Positions 33,831 through 45,770 of a stretch of 64,000 bases of DNA are shown here, in pieces. The position numbers and the translations under genes are program-made. Source of the DNA: Papaver somniferum (Eukaryota; Streptophyta; Magnoliopsida; Ranunculales; Papaveraceae); NCBI RefSeq assembly GCF_003573695.1, contig NW_020621936.1, positions 2,046,001-2,110,000 on the forward strand. Reading direction: 5' to 3'. Below the pieces are notes generated by a model. It was not told the origin of the DNA, ran no database searches, and was given only the letters and a program-made list of their open reading frames with translations. How positions within the stretch are numbered: the first letter of the stretch is position 1; each line of letters begins with the position of its first letter.

Positions 33831-36139
33831 GTTGACCTAGTCAAAACTGATATCCCCCCAATTTATCATGTAATACCCCAGTTCCCTGCAAAACCCTGAT
33901 TCATTTTATATCCAGTCATTCAATCGGATAGTTCTCATACTCTATATTTACACACACACAGTCCCACAGGTTTAAACCTCAAAGACATTCTACAAAAACA
34001 GGGAACCAAATACAATAAAAAGCAGGGAACTCATGACATCGAAGACAAGTTACAGGTTGCATTAAGAAAGATTGAATTGCATATGTAAAAATGTTCTTGT
34101 TTATTACATTATACTGGTGCAACTATGTTTGTTTTAGCTTCTAAGGATTGCATATAGAAACAGAATGTTATAATCTCTTACATTGAGTAATCAGAATGCA
34201 ACAGATTATTGTGGCTTTGAGAGGATGATCACACGAGGATGATGAATTCTCGTCTTGTAAATACGACCAAGATGATGAAGAACCTGTCACAGATACATAC
34301 AGTTAGAGATAACAAATAAAGAAAGTAAGAATACTTCAGAATTCAGAGTATATACACTATTGTTAAAGATTTGCTTCTACCTGAAAGATACTAGAGACCA
34401 ATGAGACTCGAGTAAGTGTTGGGATTTCTGATGAGTGAAGCTCAGTAGTTCAGTTAGTCTGTTTCCAGAAATGAACTGATCATCATGACAATATTCTTCA
34501 AACTCTGAAATTTTTTACAAGCAACCCAATTTAGGTTTCACAATACGACACACATAATCTAAGAATCAGTAACTATAAAAGCAAACATAACAGCTTCATT
34601 CTAAAACAAAAAATGGGCAAAAATCATGCAAGATTTTGGCGGTGGAAGAAATTACATATTTAGACACACAAGTCACTTCATCTATTACCAAATGGGGACT
34701 TGAATAAGTGTATCACTTACCCAATCATTGGTACCACGAACCCCCTCCATTCCAGTCAACTCTCAGTTACAGCCTGCAAAGTGCAATATCAGTCAATCAA
34801 CTTGTGCATTTACGCATTCTACTGATGATAAAGTAATGCATGTAAGAGCATGACAACCTATGGTTAAGGAACAACTCTGCAGAAATCATCTGCAGATGTA
34901 CACAGACTTGTTCCAATTAGCACCCTCCTTGCACATCTTCTTTAAATGCAACAAGAATGGGTTTTTATCATTATGGTTGGCAGTGGCCACAAAACATAGT
35001 ATAGTCTATTATATGAGTCATATGACCGGATAAGTAGAAAAAATGGTTCTGTAACAGAATAGTACATTATGAGGAAGCTGAGCGTAAAACCTTAGAACAA
35101 CTTGACAGTTTGAAATTTAATCACTGTAGTTATAATCTACATTACCTGGAATATTATAAAATGTAGAAGATGAAGAACCACAACTTGAACCAAGACGAAT
35201 TATCATAGGGCTTTACCAGCAAAATTCCCTTAAACAATTTCCGCACCTCCCATCTTTTAGATGTCTTCTTCAACTAACAATGAAAAGATTTAAAGTAAAT
35301 CAGACCAATTTGGTAAACAATGAAACAAAGCCAATGTTTTGATTACTGTTTGTATAAGATAGGGAAAACCTAAAGAAAAGAATCGTCCAACAACTTCAGA
35401 TGATTCATAGTCCAAACACTAAATATAAGGATTCAAATGGCATAAGAATACATACCCGATGAATGATAAATGATGATATATTGTTCCCAAATGATTCCAC
35501 AAAGTCTTCTTGTGAACTGAATCTGAAGAGGAGAGCATAATTTCATAATCTGATAAGAAGTTGTAACTCTTGGAAACTGCAAGTATTTACTGAAGATTAA
35601 TACCTCAAGTTGTCACCAACAATATGCATAATCCCGTTGCAATAACATCATCACCTCAAAAAAAATATTAACTGAAGGTTAATATCCATAAATTTCAAAG
35701 TAATGATATAAGCATCGCCAATTGAAGTACTTACCAGGGATTGATGTTCCCCCGGCTGGCTACTAGAAATTGACTCTAAGTATAGTCATCCTTGCCATCA
35801 AATATAAAAGAAGACAAACCACAAAATATTTACATATACGAAAACCACACACATAGCAAAAAAGTTGATTCATAGAATTCTGGTTTCTAGTCACATAGTT
35901 ACATCAGGTAAAGCTAAATATTTCATATGCACAACTGCATAAAAGTCTTTCAAAGCACAACTGCAAAAGAGACATTCTTATGCACAACTTCAAAAGAATC
36001 TACATGTTAGCATGTTAAGCACGTGTACAAAAAGTGTGAACATAAGCAAAAAAAAGGTAAAACCCATATATGTTTGTCGTTTATAAACGCGATAGATGAT
36101 GGCTGAGATAGCATATCTCCAAAAAATTAGAGCGACAGA
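33831..36139. other. CACTA 3' non-coding region
   Basis: About 2.3 kb of AT-rich sequence between the subterminal repeats and the stop of the second ORF. I see no coding region, RNA gene or nested element with clear ends here. Confidence 0.6.
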
Positions 36140-37682
36140 CTAATCAAATTTGATGCACATCCTTGGATGCACTACATATCCTCCAATTCCAACATATCTG
36201 AAGGTTTCAACAAGCCTGTTAGCTTTTATGGTCCTCTCAAATGGCATGACAATGTCATCCAACAACACTTTCCCAAGATGAGGTGTGAGCCGTGTGCCAT
36301 TTCCCCTAATTCACCTGTGCAAAGTTTACCGACAGCAACGATTTCACCATCCATGTTGAACAATGAACACTTTGGCATGTCAGGACCTGCTGTTGATCGA
36401 GATGTTGATATGGGATGAGCAGGTGAAGGTGTTTGGCCAGGTGAACTTGTATTAGCAACATAAACAGCTCTAGCAGGTGAATAGTCCATGATGTTTGAGC
36501 CAACAAATGATGGTGGAATTGCAGATTGGATGTCCTTCACAATGTGGCATAACGTTCCAAAGCCTTCGAGCAGAACCCCTATTTTTCCACCTAGATCTTC
36601 CAACTGATGCTTAATATCTCCATCCTCAGACTTCATTTCTTGCACTTTAGCACGAGCAGGACCAGAATATATAAATTGTGTACGAGAAACAGGACCAACA
36701 ACACGAACCCGTCCCCTATAATCCTTTCCAAAAGCTTTAGTCAACGCATCTAGTTCTCCTACAGAAATACCCGCAACTTGTTTCTCCTTGATCTCTTCTT
36801 GCGCCTTCTGAAGACCCTCCTGCAACGTCGAGCATAACGCTGAGTAAAATATAAAGATGACTGGTACAAATTTTAGAATGACATGATATATATGAAACGC
36901 AATCTGACTTACAAAGTAAGGTTGTGCACTAGGTAGAATTTTCCCACCCTCTTGAGTATGAACTTTAATCCACACAACAGAGGTAGTGACTTCCACTCCA
37001 GGATTCTCGCGCTCCTATGTTTTTGAATTACCACGAGTCGGTTAACATTAATCAATCGACAAAAGTATGAGAGTAGTCATATTGTCCATAAATATTGATA
37101 TTCAGAATTGAGAGAACATATGAAATAATTACTTACCAGTTCAGCTCTAACCAAAGAATGAGGTTTACGACCAGAGGTATAAGAGTAATCATACTGTGAC
37201 CTTTTCCTCTTGTTTTCAGCTCTACGTTCTTTTGCTTTCTCTTCCTCTTCATTCTTGCAGAATGTAGTCTATTCCTCTTCTTTTACACCTGGAGGAATAT
37301 GAGCAATCCTTGCTTCGAGAGTAGGATGTTTATCAAGATAGTCTCTTCGTAACTCATACTTACGTCTCCTCCATGGAGCAGACATCCCCCTAATCATAGA
37401 TACCTTACAACTCTCAGGTAAGTGATATGATTTCTGTAACAACAAAGCAATGTCTTACTAACTGAGCAATTGTAAATGATATGTGAACATAAATCAGATT
37501 TAAATAAGTATTTGTACTTGTACTTCAGTCCAGATATCCTCTTTGAAAGTCTCAGTCACATGCTTCCAGGTTTTGAATGAAATAGGGACATGGGTACGAA
37601 TCAACGCGCCCTTGAAGTGGCCGAATGTTGTTGTGTTGTCTGAAATGGGAAGTCCATTTTCATCCACCTCAACTGCTGCCAT
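36140..37682 (-). pseudogene. CACTA second ORF (Transposase_24 / TNPA-like position), four exons, broken
   Basis: Minus-strand exons: 37682-37518, 37433-37137, 37014-36913 and 36819-36140, all with GT-AG introns. Exon 1 has PISFKTWKHVTETFKEDIW, the start of a domain typical of plant CACTA second ORFs. Exon 2 is Arg/Lys-rich with RRRKYELRRDYLDKH and VKEEE followed by TAG, probably a former Trp codon. Exon 4 carries VGELDALTKAFGKDYRGRVRVVG, a coiled coil, and a conserved C-terminal block. A frameshift near 36265 separates LILGK from the last motif, which ends in GGYVVHPRMCIKFD. Stop at 36140-36142. In the family this protein is a DNA-binding partner of the transposase. The Tat element inserted 10 bp upstream of the ATG. 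Confidence 0.75.
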
Positions 37683-37687
37683 AATGA

Positions 37688-37692
37688 CCTAT
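37688..37692. repeat. Target site duplication CCTAT, left copy
   Basis: The same five bases are at 54702-54706. They flank the Tat element exactly. Confidence 0.9.
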
Positions 37693-38258
37693 TGTAGATG
37701 GTGGATTTTCGACAAAGGGTAGAATTGTAAAACTATACTCCAGATTCGGCAACCAGATGAGTATTAAGGCTCATGTCTCTCATCAAAGCATGAAATCTCA
37801 TGCCAAAAAATCTCTGACTGAGAAGGTCGTCTCTCAGAGTACATGTATATGTGTAGTATCTCAGCTGAGGCCACGGCACATCTCATGAATACTGAGCAAT
37901 TTCAGTAATTACTCTGGATCCAGCAATCAGATGAGTATCGAGACTCATGTCTCTATGCATGAAAGCTCATGCCACCTCTGATGGAGAAAGTCTCTTAGGT
38001 AAGATGAAGATGTGTAGTCTCTCAGCTGAGGCCACGACACATCTCATACTGTATAGAACCGAAAGATTGGGCGGCTCCTAGACAACATGTCTGCTAGTAT
38101 AGAGCGACAACGTCTTCGGGATGTAACCAGGTTTTCCCCGACTATGCAAGAGGAATATGACACTCCAACAAGTTCATATTGCCAATCCTCAGATAATTAA
38201 TGCTCCTAGACAGGAATCCCTTCTAGTATAGAGCCAGCAATTAATTATCTTAAATCTT

Positions 38259-38365
38259 CTGAATATCCAGCAATATTCTACGAGCCATCGTCTGAATATC
38301 CAACAATATTCTACGAGTCGTCAATTAATCGCCTGAATATCCAGTAATACTCTACGATTCCTCGT
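38259..38365. repeat. Three tandem units in the block unique to the 5' LTR
   Basis: TGAATATCCAGCAATATTCTACGA-like units of about 34-40 bp occur three times in a row. Confidence 0.75.
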
Positions 38366-38744
38366 TATATTTCGTTACTTCAATCTGTGGTTCTTCCCAG
38401 CAGAATTCCACAGGTTAGTAATAAATACTCAACGAAACAGGCATCTGAGCATCGAATAATCCCTGACAAAAATGGTGCAAGTGTAATTAGCAGATAATGC
38501 ACATACCAGCATTTTGAATGCACGAATGAGCATTTCAAAAATACGAACGAACGAGGAACCTATGCAAAATAAGAAGGGAAAATAATAACAATAAAATATT
38601 AAGCAAAAGCGCCAGGGGACTAGGCTCACCATCCGGCCAGTCATGCCGTGACTAGTCCCGCGCCTAATTTTATATTTTATCATATTTTTACTATTTTCAC
38701 GATCTCATGAAAATCCTTTTGTTTGAGAAAATTTCAAAGAAATT

Positions 38745-39660
38745 ATCTAAATCACATGATTTTATCAAAAATAATAAAATTAGGGAAAGGTGTCGCGGGA
38801 CCGGGCACCAGCCGGCCATGCCTTGGCCGTGGCCGGTCCCACACCTCACGTCCCATTATTTTATTATCTCTTCTCAAATTATGAAAATTCCTTGATTTTA
38901 TGAATTTTCCCTAAAATCATGAAAATTACCTAATTTCATGTATTTTTATATAAATCACATGATTTTATCAAAAATAATAAAATTAGGGAAAGGTGTCGCG
39001 GGACCGCCGACCGGACGATCATGCCTTGGCCGTGGCCGGTCCCACACTTCATGTCCCATTATTTTATTATTCCTTCTCAAATTATGAAAATTCCTTGATT
39101 TTATGAATTTTCCCTAAAATTACCTAATTTCATGTATTTTCTCTAAAATCATGGAAAATATTAAAAAAATTAGGAAAACTTGTGGGACCAGGCTCTAGCC
39201 GGCCAGCCATGCCCTAGCCGGTCCCACACGCCCATTATTTTATTATTATTTGGTGTTTTGTTTCCTGATTTCATGTAAAATCCCTGATTTCAACAAAATA
39301 TCTTGGTTTTCAACAAATCCCTTTGATTTTATGAAGATTATCTAAAATCATCAAAATTACATAAAATTGGGAAGAGTGCCTTGGGAACCGCGCCCATTGG
39401 CCGGCCGGCCATGCCACGGCCATTTCCAGTCCCACACTCCCATTCCCTATTTTATATTTTAATTTATGTCTCTCATCTCATGGAAGTTCCCTAATTTCGC
39501 CAAACTCTCCAGATTCATGGAATTTCCCTTAAATCAGAGAAAAATACATAAAATCACATAAAACTGGGAAAAGCATGTGGGGCCGTGTATCATCCGGCCG
39601 GCCATTCCCTAGCCGTGGTCGGTCCCACACCTTGTGATTCCTTGTTTATTTATTATTTTC
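38745..39660. repeat. About 200-bp subrepeats with a GC-rich core in the Tat LTR
   Basis: A core of GCCGGCCATGCC...GGCCGGTCCCACAC, followed by CCCATTATTTTATTAT and TGAAAATTCCTTGATTT-type sequence, recurs about five times at 165-215-bp spacing. The 3' LTR has the same array at about 52055-52975. The core is GC-rich inside AT-rich DNA and rich in CCGG and GGCC palindromes. Confidence 0.75.
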
Positions 39661-40369
39661 ATCATCTCATGTATTTTTCCCAGTTTCAGCAAAACCATGG
39701 ATTTTTCATATTTTCTCCAAATGTTGCTCAAACGTGCACCAGAAAATATCAAAATTCTCAGGGATGAAGCACGGACATCATGGTGACACGGGCACATCCC
39801 CTTGACCGACCAAGGGTGACCCTGAGGCTTGCAAACAGCTGGTCCCGCGTGCTTTAATGATTTTAACCTAATTTGCTTAGCTGCTCATATTAGGTTCAAA
39901 CTCTTTCCAAACAATTGGAAGTTTGCTCAAATGACCATCTACTGGTCCCACGACCATCAAGAGCCGGTCCCTCATATTTTCCATAAAACCAGGTTTTATG
40001 ATTTGTCGCTCACACGCGCATTATTTCAGTAAATGATTAAACCAACATTTAATCATTCTTTCACCAACTGGTCCTCAAGAGACTTTGGTATTTTTGCTCA
40101 TTCGAGCATCTGGACGTTATATGGTGAACCCATCATCCCATGTAGCCGGTCTTATGTGATTTACAATAAATCATTATCTAGGTAAAATTAGGGTTTTGAA
40201 TCCAGAGCTCTGTAGAAACGTAATTCTGAGCAGATTCGAACACTCTGATAATTTTATGTTGATCCATGATTAACATTCATATTTATTTTGCTCGACCCAG
40301 CAGTCAGTAACTTAAATTAATATTTTACTTGGTCCAACTACCAAAAATTCATTAAAAGAACGATATTTG

Positions 40370-40500
40370 TTCAAACTAGCAATATTTGCTCGAACTAGCA
40401 ATATTCGCTCGAACTGGCAATATTTACTCAATTAGCAATATTCGCTCGGACTAGCAATATTTGTTCAAACCAGAGAATGTTGGTTCAACTATCAATATTC
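40370..40500. repeat. 20-bp CTAGCAATATT(T/C)GCTCGAA array
   Basis: Five to six units in the 5' LTR, matched at about 53695-53825 in the 3' LTR. Confidence 0.8.
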
Positions 40501-41380
40501 AACAATTTAGCAACACAATTTTGCTCGTCTTAGGTTATGATGATACCTCGTCTCAGCAGACACGTTAAATTCATGAGTTTCGAAACATTTACTCACACAT
40601 ATTCAACTCAGCGCTACATGAAATCATCGTCCCATAAAGTCAGCAACTGACTCCAAAATCACGAGTTTTCAATCGTGTTACATGGGGGGATATTAACTAG
40701 GATTTTGGTCTGGCGGTCTACGACACGTGTGTTCACCCACGATGAGAATGTGAGCAAGTCGTGCAATCAGTTGGAAGAGTCAGCAAAGTAGTGGGTGGAA
40801 AGTTAACCAAGTCTCCGCACGATAAGTAATTGGTTTTAACATGATTTCCCCATTTCCCATTCTCTGATTCCAGCAACTGTCACACTTCATGGGATCATGG
40901 TGTTTTAAACTACGACATTATGAAATGTCTCTGAATCCTGATTGGAAAGACAGAAGTTTTCGAACACTCGAACAACATTCGCCAAGACGAGCAATTTCTC
41001 ATCAAAGTTCATACAGACAATCTTTCGTCTACACGAACCTACAGAAATTACTCTCAATTGAGCAAAATTCAATCATTCAGAGCATTTTCACGCTGAATTC
41101 ACAACACACCTACAATCTCAGATCACCATTGATCTCACGTATTTCTCAGCTTCCCTCCTACAGATCAACCCATCCTCTCTTGTGACCGAATTGACTCTGG
41201 AACGGCCATTATTCTTGGTTTAGGTCGGGGTCTTACAGATTGATCTCTTGAACTTAAAGCACTCCCTTCTTGCAGTGCATCTGTGTAAGGCTCAACATTT
41301 CGCTCGGTTCAGGGAGTCTCCACACGGTCGACTCTTCAATTCCGTAAAAGCCAGCAAATCGTTTTTCCCCACACACAGAT

Positions 41381-41398
41381 TGGCGACCACAGTGGGAG
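41381..41398 (+). other. Primer binding site of the Tat element
   Basis: TGGCGACCACAGTGGGAG, 3 bp after the LTR end. Identical to the minus-strand gypsy element's site at 14252-14269. Confidence 0.85.
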
Positions 41399-41433
41399 AT
41401 TAATCTCTCGGTTGCAATCTCACGATTTCATAA

Positions 41434-42065
41434 GGATGGTCGGTATTAGGAATGACTCAACAACTCCAGATCCCAACCAGAATCTCTCGAATGGTAATGT
41501 CTCTCACACTCCTTCGAACAATTCTGGTCACAATGAATTATCATATTTTACAACTCCATTTATCTCCGTTGAACCGATGGATGGAGAAATCCCAAGCTTG
41601 GCTGAATTGGCACGAAGAAAAGAAGACTTGTCAAGAAACGTGGACCGGATGAAAAGGGCAATCGATAGCCTGTTCACTTGTCTGGTACACGTGACGAGGA
41701 TTTTAGGAGCAGAGATGGTGGAACCTCCAAATCCTTCGACTAGTAATCCTCCTCAGACCAATAGTTTCACCACATATGAGGAACCAGTGGAACAGGAAGT
41801 TGCAAATTTGATTGAAAATTTATGTGAACTCCTACACATTTGATCGAAAATTTATGTGAACTCCTACACTTCTCTAAGGAGCAACGCACTGACATATTTG
41901 CTGCACTCAGCTAGATATCGTCCGATGTACAAATAACTTCACCAACCCCAATAGTTGAAGACGTTTCTTTGATGACTGGACATTCAATCGACAACATCAC
42001 TTTTGGAGAAGAATATCGCATGGCAGTCGAAGGGCACAATCGCACGTTGTACGTGACTGGCTTCA
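41434..42065 (+). pseudogene. Tat gag with its core deleted, leading into protease
   Basis: The N-terminal part (MVGIRNDS, then a coiled coil with EDLSRNVDRMKRAID) runs to about 41840 and joins directly to the gag C-terminal segment (NLCELL, then EQRTDIFAALS, about 41812-41912). The Retrotrans_gag core and the zinc-knuckle-like motif between these parts in the minus-strand relative are missing, roughly 1.2 kb. A 31-bp tandem duplication at 41810-41871 causes a stop. The frame goes on to NRTLYVTGF at 42065, where the solo LTR is inserted. Confidence 0.75.
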
Positions 42066-43636
42066 TGATTTTAATTTTTGATTGTTGTTTTAGTAATGAG
42101 GTTCAAACTCTCGGACTTGTGAAGATTAAATTTAAAGATTTAATAAAATTATATACAAAAATATTAACAAAGTGGGCGAGAGGTAACCAAGACACTAGAA
42201 TCCACTATTACACATGAATGATGTCAAATATTTCATAACTCTAATTATCCTTTTAATCCTTTATTTCTTAATCCACAAATAATCAAACATATTCTCAAAA
42301 ATTAATAGTATCCCTTAAGCATAGATTATCTAACCAAAGCATAACCTATCTAATTGAATCACAACTAATGAAGAAAATTATGTAAACTTTTAAGGAACTC
42401 TGCAAAAGTAGTGACTGAGTGAATTATAACTAAATATTAGAGAAAATGAAATAGTTACACATTGTTCATGTGTGAATAGCTTCATCCATTGCCTTGGTTA
42501 CGAGAGAATTAGTAGCTCATCATGTTGGAAAACCTCTCAAAGAATTTCATTGATGCTCAAAAATGGTTTACAAATGATGAGAATATGAGAAATACAATAA
42601 AACCGGGTTTGTAACAATTATATTTGTTACAAACCAGAGAACTACGACCCTCAGTGACAAAATAAGATTGCTGCAGCTGTGTCGCAAACGCTGTAGCAAA
42701 TAAGTCTGCCTGATGTACGACCCACAGGTGTGAGTCGTTATTACTGGAGAAAAACGACTGTTGTTGCAGGTCCGTTCTTCGTGTTCTTCATGTTCATCAT
42801 CATCATCAGCAGCAGAAACCGAGTTTGGGAAAACTCGAATTTCTTCTTCTCTGGCTCTCCTCAGCCCTCCAGACTCTCGACACCTCTTATATGAGTCCCC
42901 GGCACTCTATATATACTTCACAGCATCAAGAAGTCTCGCTATAACTCGAGATAATTCTCTCTTAACTCGGTTTGATGAAAAAATATTCTGGGAATATTTT
43001 CTTCCCTGATTTAGCTTCTCACTCGTAGATTTCCATCCTGGTCACTCTAGAAATGTTTACACACGACCCACAATGTTGCTAGAGCCCTCATGCATGAAAA
43101 GAACATGCTCAAATCTTCTCAAATCCCGTGTTCAACCCTTGTTTCCCTGTTTTGCATTCCGTGAATTATACAGCTAATTCTGGCCAAATTTGATCGAACC
43201 AAAAGCCAAAAACGTGTTTGCTAGGAAATATCACAACTTCCTACCAAAAATCAGCCATTGAATCGCCCTAGAACACGTTCAAAAATTCCAACAAAACATC
43301 TGCCAGTTGATAGTATTTTTTTTCCCTCCAATTTTTGGTTTTTGAATTTGGGAAGAAGATGTCCTCCCCCCTAACCAGAACTGGGGTGCGAATAGCAGCT
43401 GCCTTTGGGGTGACCTGGGGTGCCCCTTAGTAATTGAGGTGCCCCTTATCCAACAGTGAGAGTCCAATTAACACGTGTCCTCCGGGGCTTTTACCAACTT
43501 TTCGAGCCGAATTTTCCAAAAAATGTTTATTTTCCAAAGGTGCCTACAAACACATAAAACACCAAAATTAGTACAAACTCGAGTGCCAACAATATATAGT
43601 ATTGAGATCAAATTAAACACAAAAATGTGTCTATCA
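42066..43636 (+). mobile_element. Solo LTR (1571 bp) inserted in the Tat protease region
   Basis: It begins TGATTTTAATTTTTG, ends GTCTATCA, and is flanked by CTTCA at 42061-42065 and 43637-43641. Removing it and one duplication restores the frame from VTGF to IKGTEF. A TATATATA stretch at 42907-42914 fits a promoter. There are no internal genes or primer site, so it is a solo LTR; its family is not represented elsewhere in the window. Orientation is uncertain because TG..CA ends are symmetrical. Confidence 0.85.
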
Positions 43637-43641
43637 CTTCA

Positions 43642-44263
43642 TCAAAGGCACCGAATTTAGAAGAGCTCTCATCGACACTGGTGCTTCCACCAACATTGTC
43701 ACTATGAAAACTCTTAGAATGGCCAGATTCCCGCGAGGTAAAATCATTCGCCATCCCATCCTAATGACAGGGTTTGAAGGAAGTCGAAGCCACACATATG
43801 GATAGGCGTACATAGATTTTAGGGTAGGACCAATTCAATCAAAGGTGAAATTCCACGAGATCGAACAAGAACCTGACTACCACATGATACTTGGGCGACC
43901 TTGGCTCCATGACAACAAGGTGGTTCCATCAACCTACCATCAATGCATGAAGACTTTACTCAATAAAAAGATCGTATGCATAGCTGCTTCATCATCTCCG
44001 TGTGCTCTGTCCTACGATGCGGAATTCATCGAGTCCCAGAGAAGCGCCCCTGAACCTCCTAAGAAAATCTACACTACTCCACTTCCAAGTTGGAAGGCTA
44101 TTGAGGCATCTGCGGCGTCATCACCATCTTCAGAAGCAGAACCAGTCAAGTCACCTGCTACACGGGTCAAACGCCGAAAAGATGAAACTACGATCCCAGG
44201 ATCCAATTTTATGACCAGTCATGACGCAGAAGGAAGGGTCATTTACCGGCGACGCAAAGATTA
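43642..44263 (+). pseudogene. Tat aspartic protease
   Basis: KGTEFRRALIDTGASTNIV gives an intact DTGA active site (about 43670-43685). A TAG near 43804 interrupts before AYIDFRVG. The frame continues with YHMILGRPWLHDN (about 43880-43920). The tail is a Ser/Pro/Lys linker ending at TAG 44262-44264, before the RT domain. Confidence 0.85.
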
Positions 44264-44361
44264 GCAATTAATAGGGGAGATTGATCAAGAGTCTCCCCGC
44301 ACTGGTGAATCGTGTCAGAATGAACACCACCTGAGGATGAAGTTCAGGAAGCTCCACACAG

Positions 44362-45250
44362 TTGCAAGATGGCACGAATTCTACCACTGATGATCTTGAG
44401 ACGGTTAACATCGGCACAGAGGAAGATCCAAGACCAATCTTAATCAGTTCTGCGCTATCACCGGAAGAGCGTACAGGCCTGGTAGAGTTACTGAAGGAGT
44501 ATCGGGATATATTTGCTTGGACGTATGAAGAAATGCCTGGTCTGGATGACAAATTGGTCACTCACCGTCTACATATCATTCCTGGCTCCAAGGCTGTCAA
44601 ACAACCACCCAGGCAGTTCAGGCATGAAGTCGAGGAACAAATCAAGGCCGAAATTCAAAAATTACTGGTAGCAGGATTTATCAAGCCTATTCAACACCCA
44701 ACATGGCTGGCTAATGTCGTCCCAGTTAAGAAGAAAAATGGTCAAATCAGATGTGTGTAGATTTCAGAAACCTGAATAAATGCTGCCCGAAGGATGACTT
44801 TCCTTTACCCAACATTGATATGCTCGTTGATGCGACCAGCGGCCACGGTATGTTCTCGTTCATGGATGGTTACAGCGGGTACAACCAAATCAAAATGTTC
44901 GAACATGATGCCAAGACCGCGTTCGTACTCCCATTGGGAATTTTCATTACACTGTGATGCCCTTTGGGTTGAAGAATGCCGCGCCACCTACCAACGAGCC
45001 ATGACAGCATATTTCACGATATGATGCACAAGCAAGTAGAAGATTATGTTGACGATGTCGTGGTGAAATCGAAAGCTCGAACATCCCATCTAGAAGTTCT
45101 GAGACAAGTCTTGAAAGATGCAGAGAATACAAGTTGAAGATGAATCCTCTAAAATGCGCTTTTGGAGTTTCTTCTGGAAAGTTTTTGGGATTCTTGGTCA
45201 CTGCCGAAGGGATCAAAGTCGACCCAGACAAAGAAATCCATCTCCACCAT
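44362..45250 (+). pseudogene. Tat reverse transcriptase
   Basis: It starts with the linker EYRDIFAWTYEEMPGLD, typical of Tat pol. Fingers and palm: FIKPIQHPTWLANVVPVKKKNG; a 2-bp slip in a TG repeat near 44752; VDFRNLNKCCPKDDFPLPNID; FSFMDGYSGYNQI; a one-base loss near 44940; MPFGLKNA; the catalytic YVDD at 45045-45056. [12 protein letters not shown] marks the RT thumb/connection. RT copies element RNA to DNA in the particle. At least three frame breaks plus stops near 45003 and 45135. Confidence 0.9.
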
Positions 45251-45770
45251 GCCTCCTCCACGCACTGTGAAGGAACTACAGAGCTTCATGGGTAAGTGAA
45301 TTACATCAGACGCTTCATACCAGGATTGGCTCAACTTATTGCTTCGTTCACTCCTCTACTGAAGAAGGGAGCGAGTTTCACGTGGACGGATGTCCAGCAG
45401 GAAGCATTCCAGAAGATAACAGATACTTTTATCACCCGCAGTCATGAGGTCTCCAGTGCAGGGACGACCGCTGATATATACACACCTCCAGTGACGTTGC
45501 TATTGGAGCCTATTAGCTCAGGAAGATGAAGAAGGCGTCGAGCATCCGATATACTATTACACCGAACCATGAAGGATGCTCAACTCAGATACCCGAAAGC
45601 TGAAAGAGCATGATGGCGTTAGCTCATGCAATGCAAAGATTCAGGCATTATTTACTCTCCAACAGAGTGTGCTTGTATCCAAAGCTGATCCCATAAAGTT
45701 TTTGCTCTCAAAACCTGCTCTGATAGGAAGACCTGGAAGTGGCTGCTTCAGATGTCAGAATTCGACATAG
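45251..45770 (+). pseudogene. Tat RNase H (first, retroviral-type position)
   Basis: NYIRRFIPGLAQLIASFTPLLKKGASFTWTDVQQEAF is the connection/RNase H start of plant gypsy elements (about 45296-45400). The rest is degraded, with frame changes near 45430 and 45580 and little recognisable after 45530. Confidence 0.75.

Larger units (their letters stand above)
37693..41377 (+). repeat. 5' LTR of the Tat element (3685 bp)
   Basis: It begins TGTAGATGGTGGATTTTCG and ends CCCCACACACA. It contains a 412-bp block (about 38072-38483) absent from the 3' LTR, five diverged units with a GC-rich core (38745-39660), and a 20-bp CTAGCAATATT array (40370-40500). Confidence 0.9.

Noticed and set aside
42761..43009. 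Serine-rich ORF of 82 residues
   Set aside because: It lies inside the solo LTR over the promoter-like TATA region and has low complexity.
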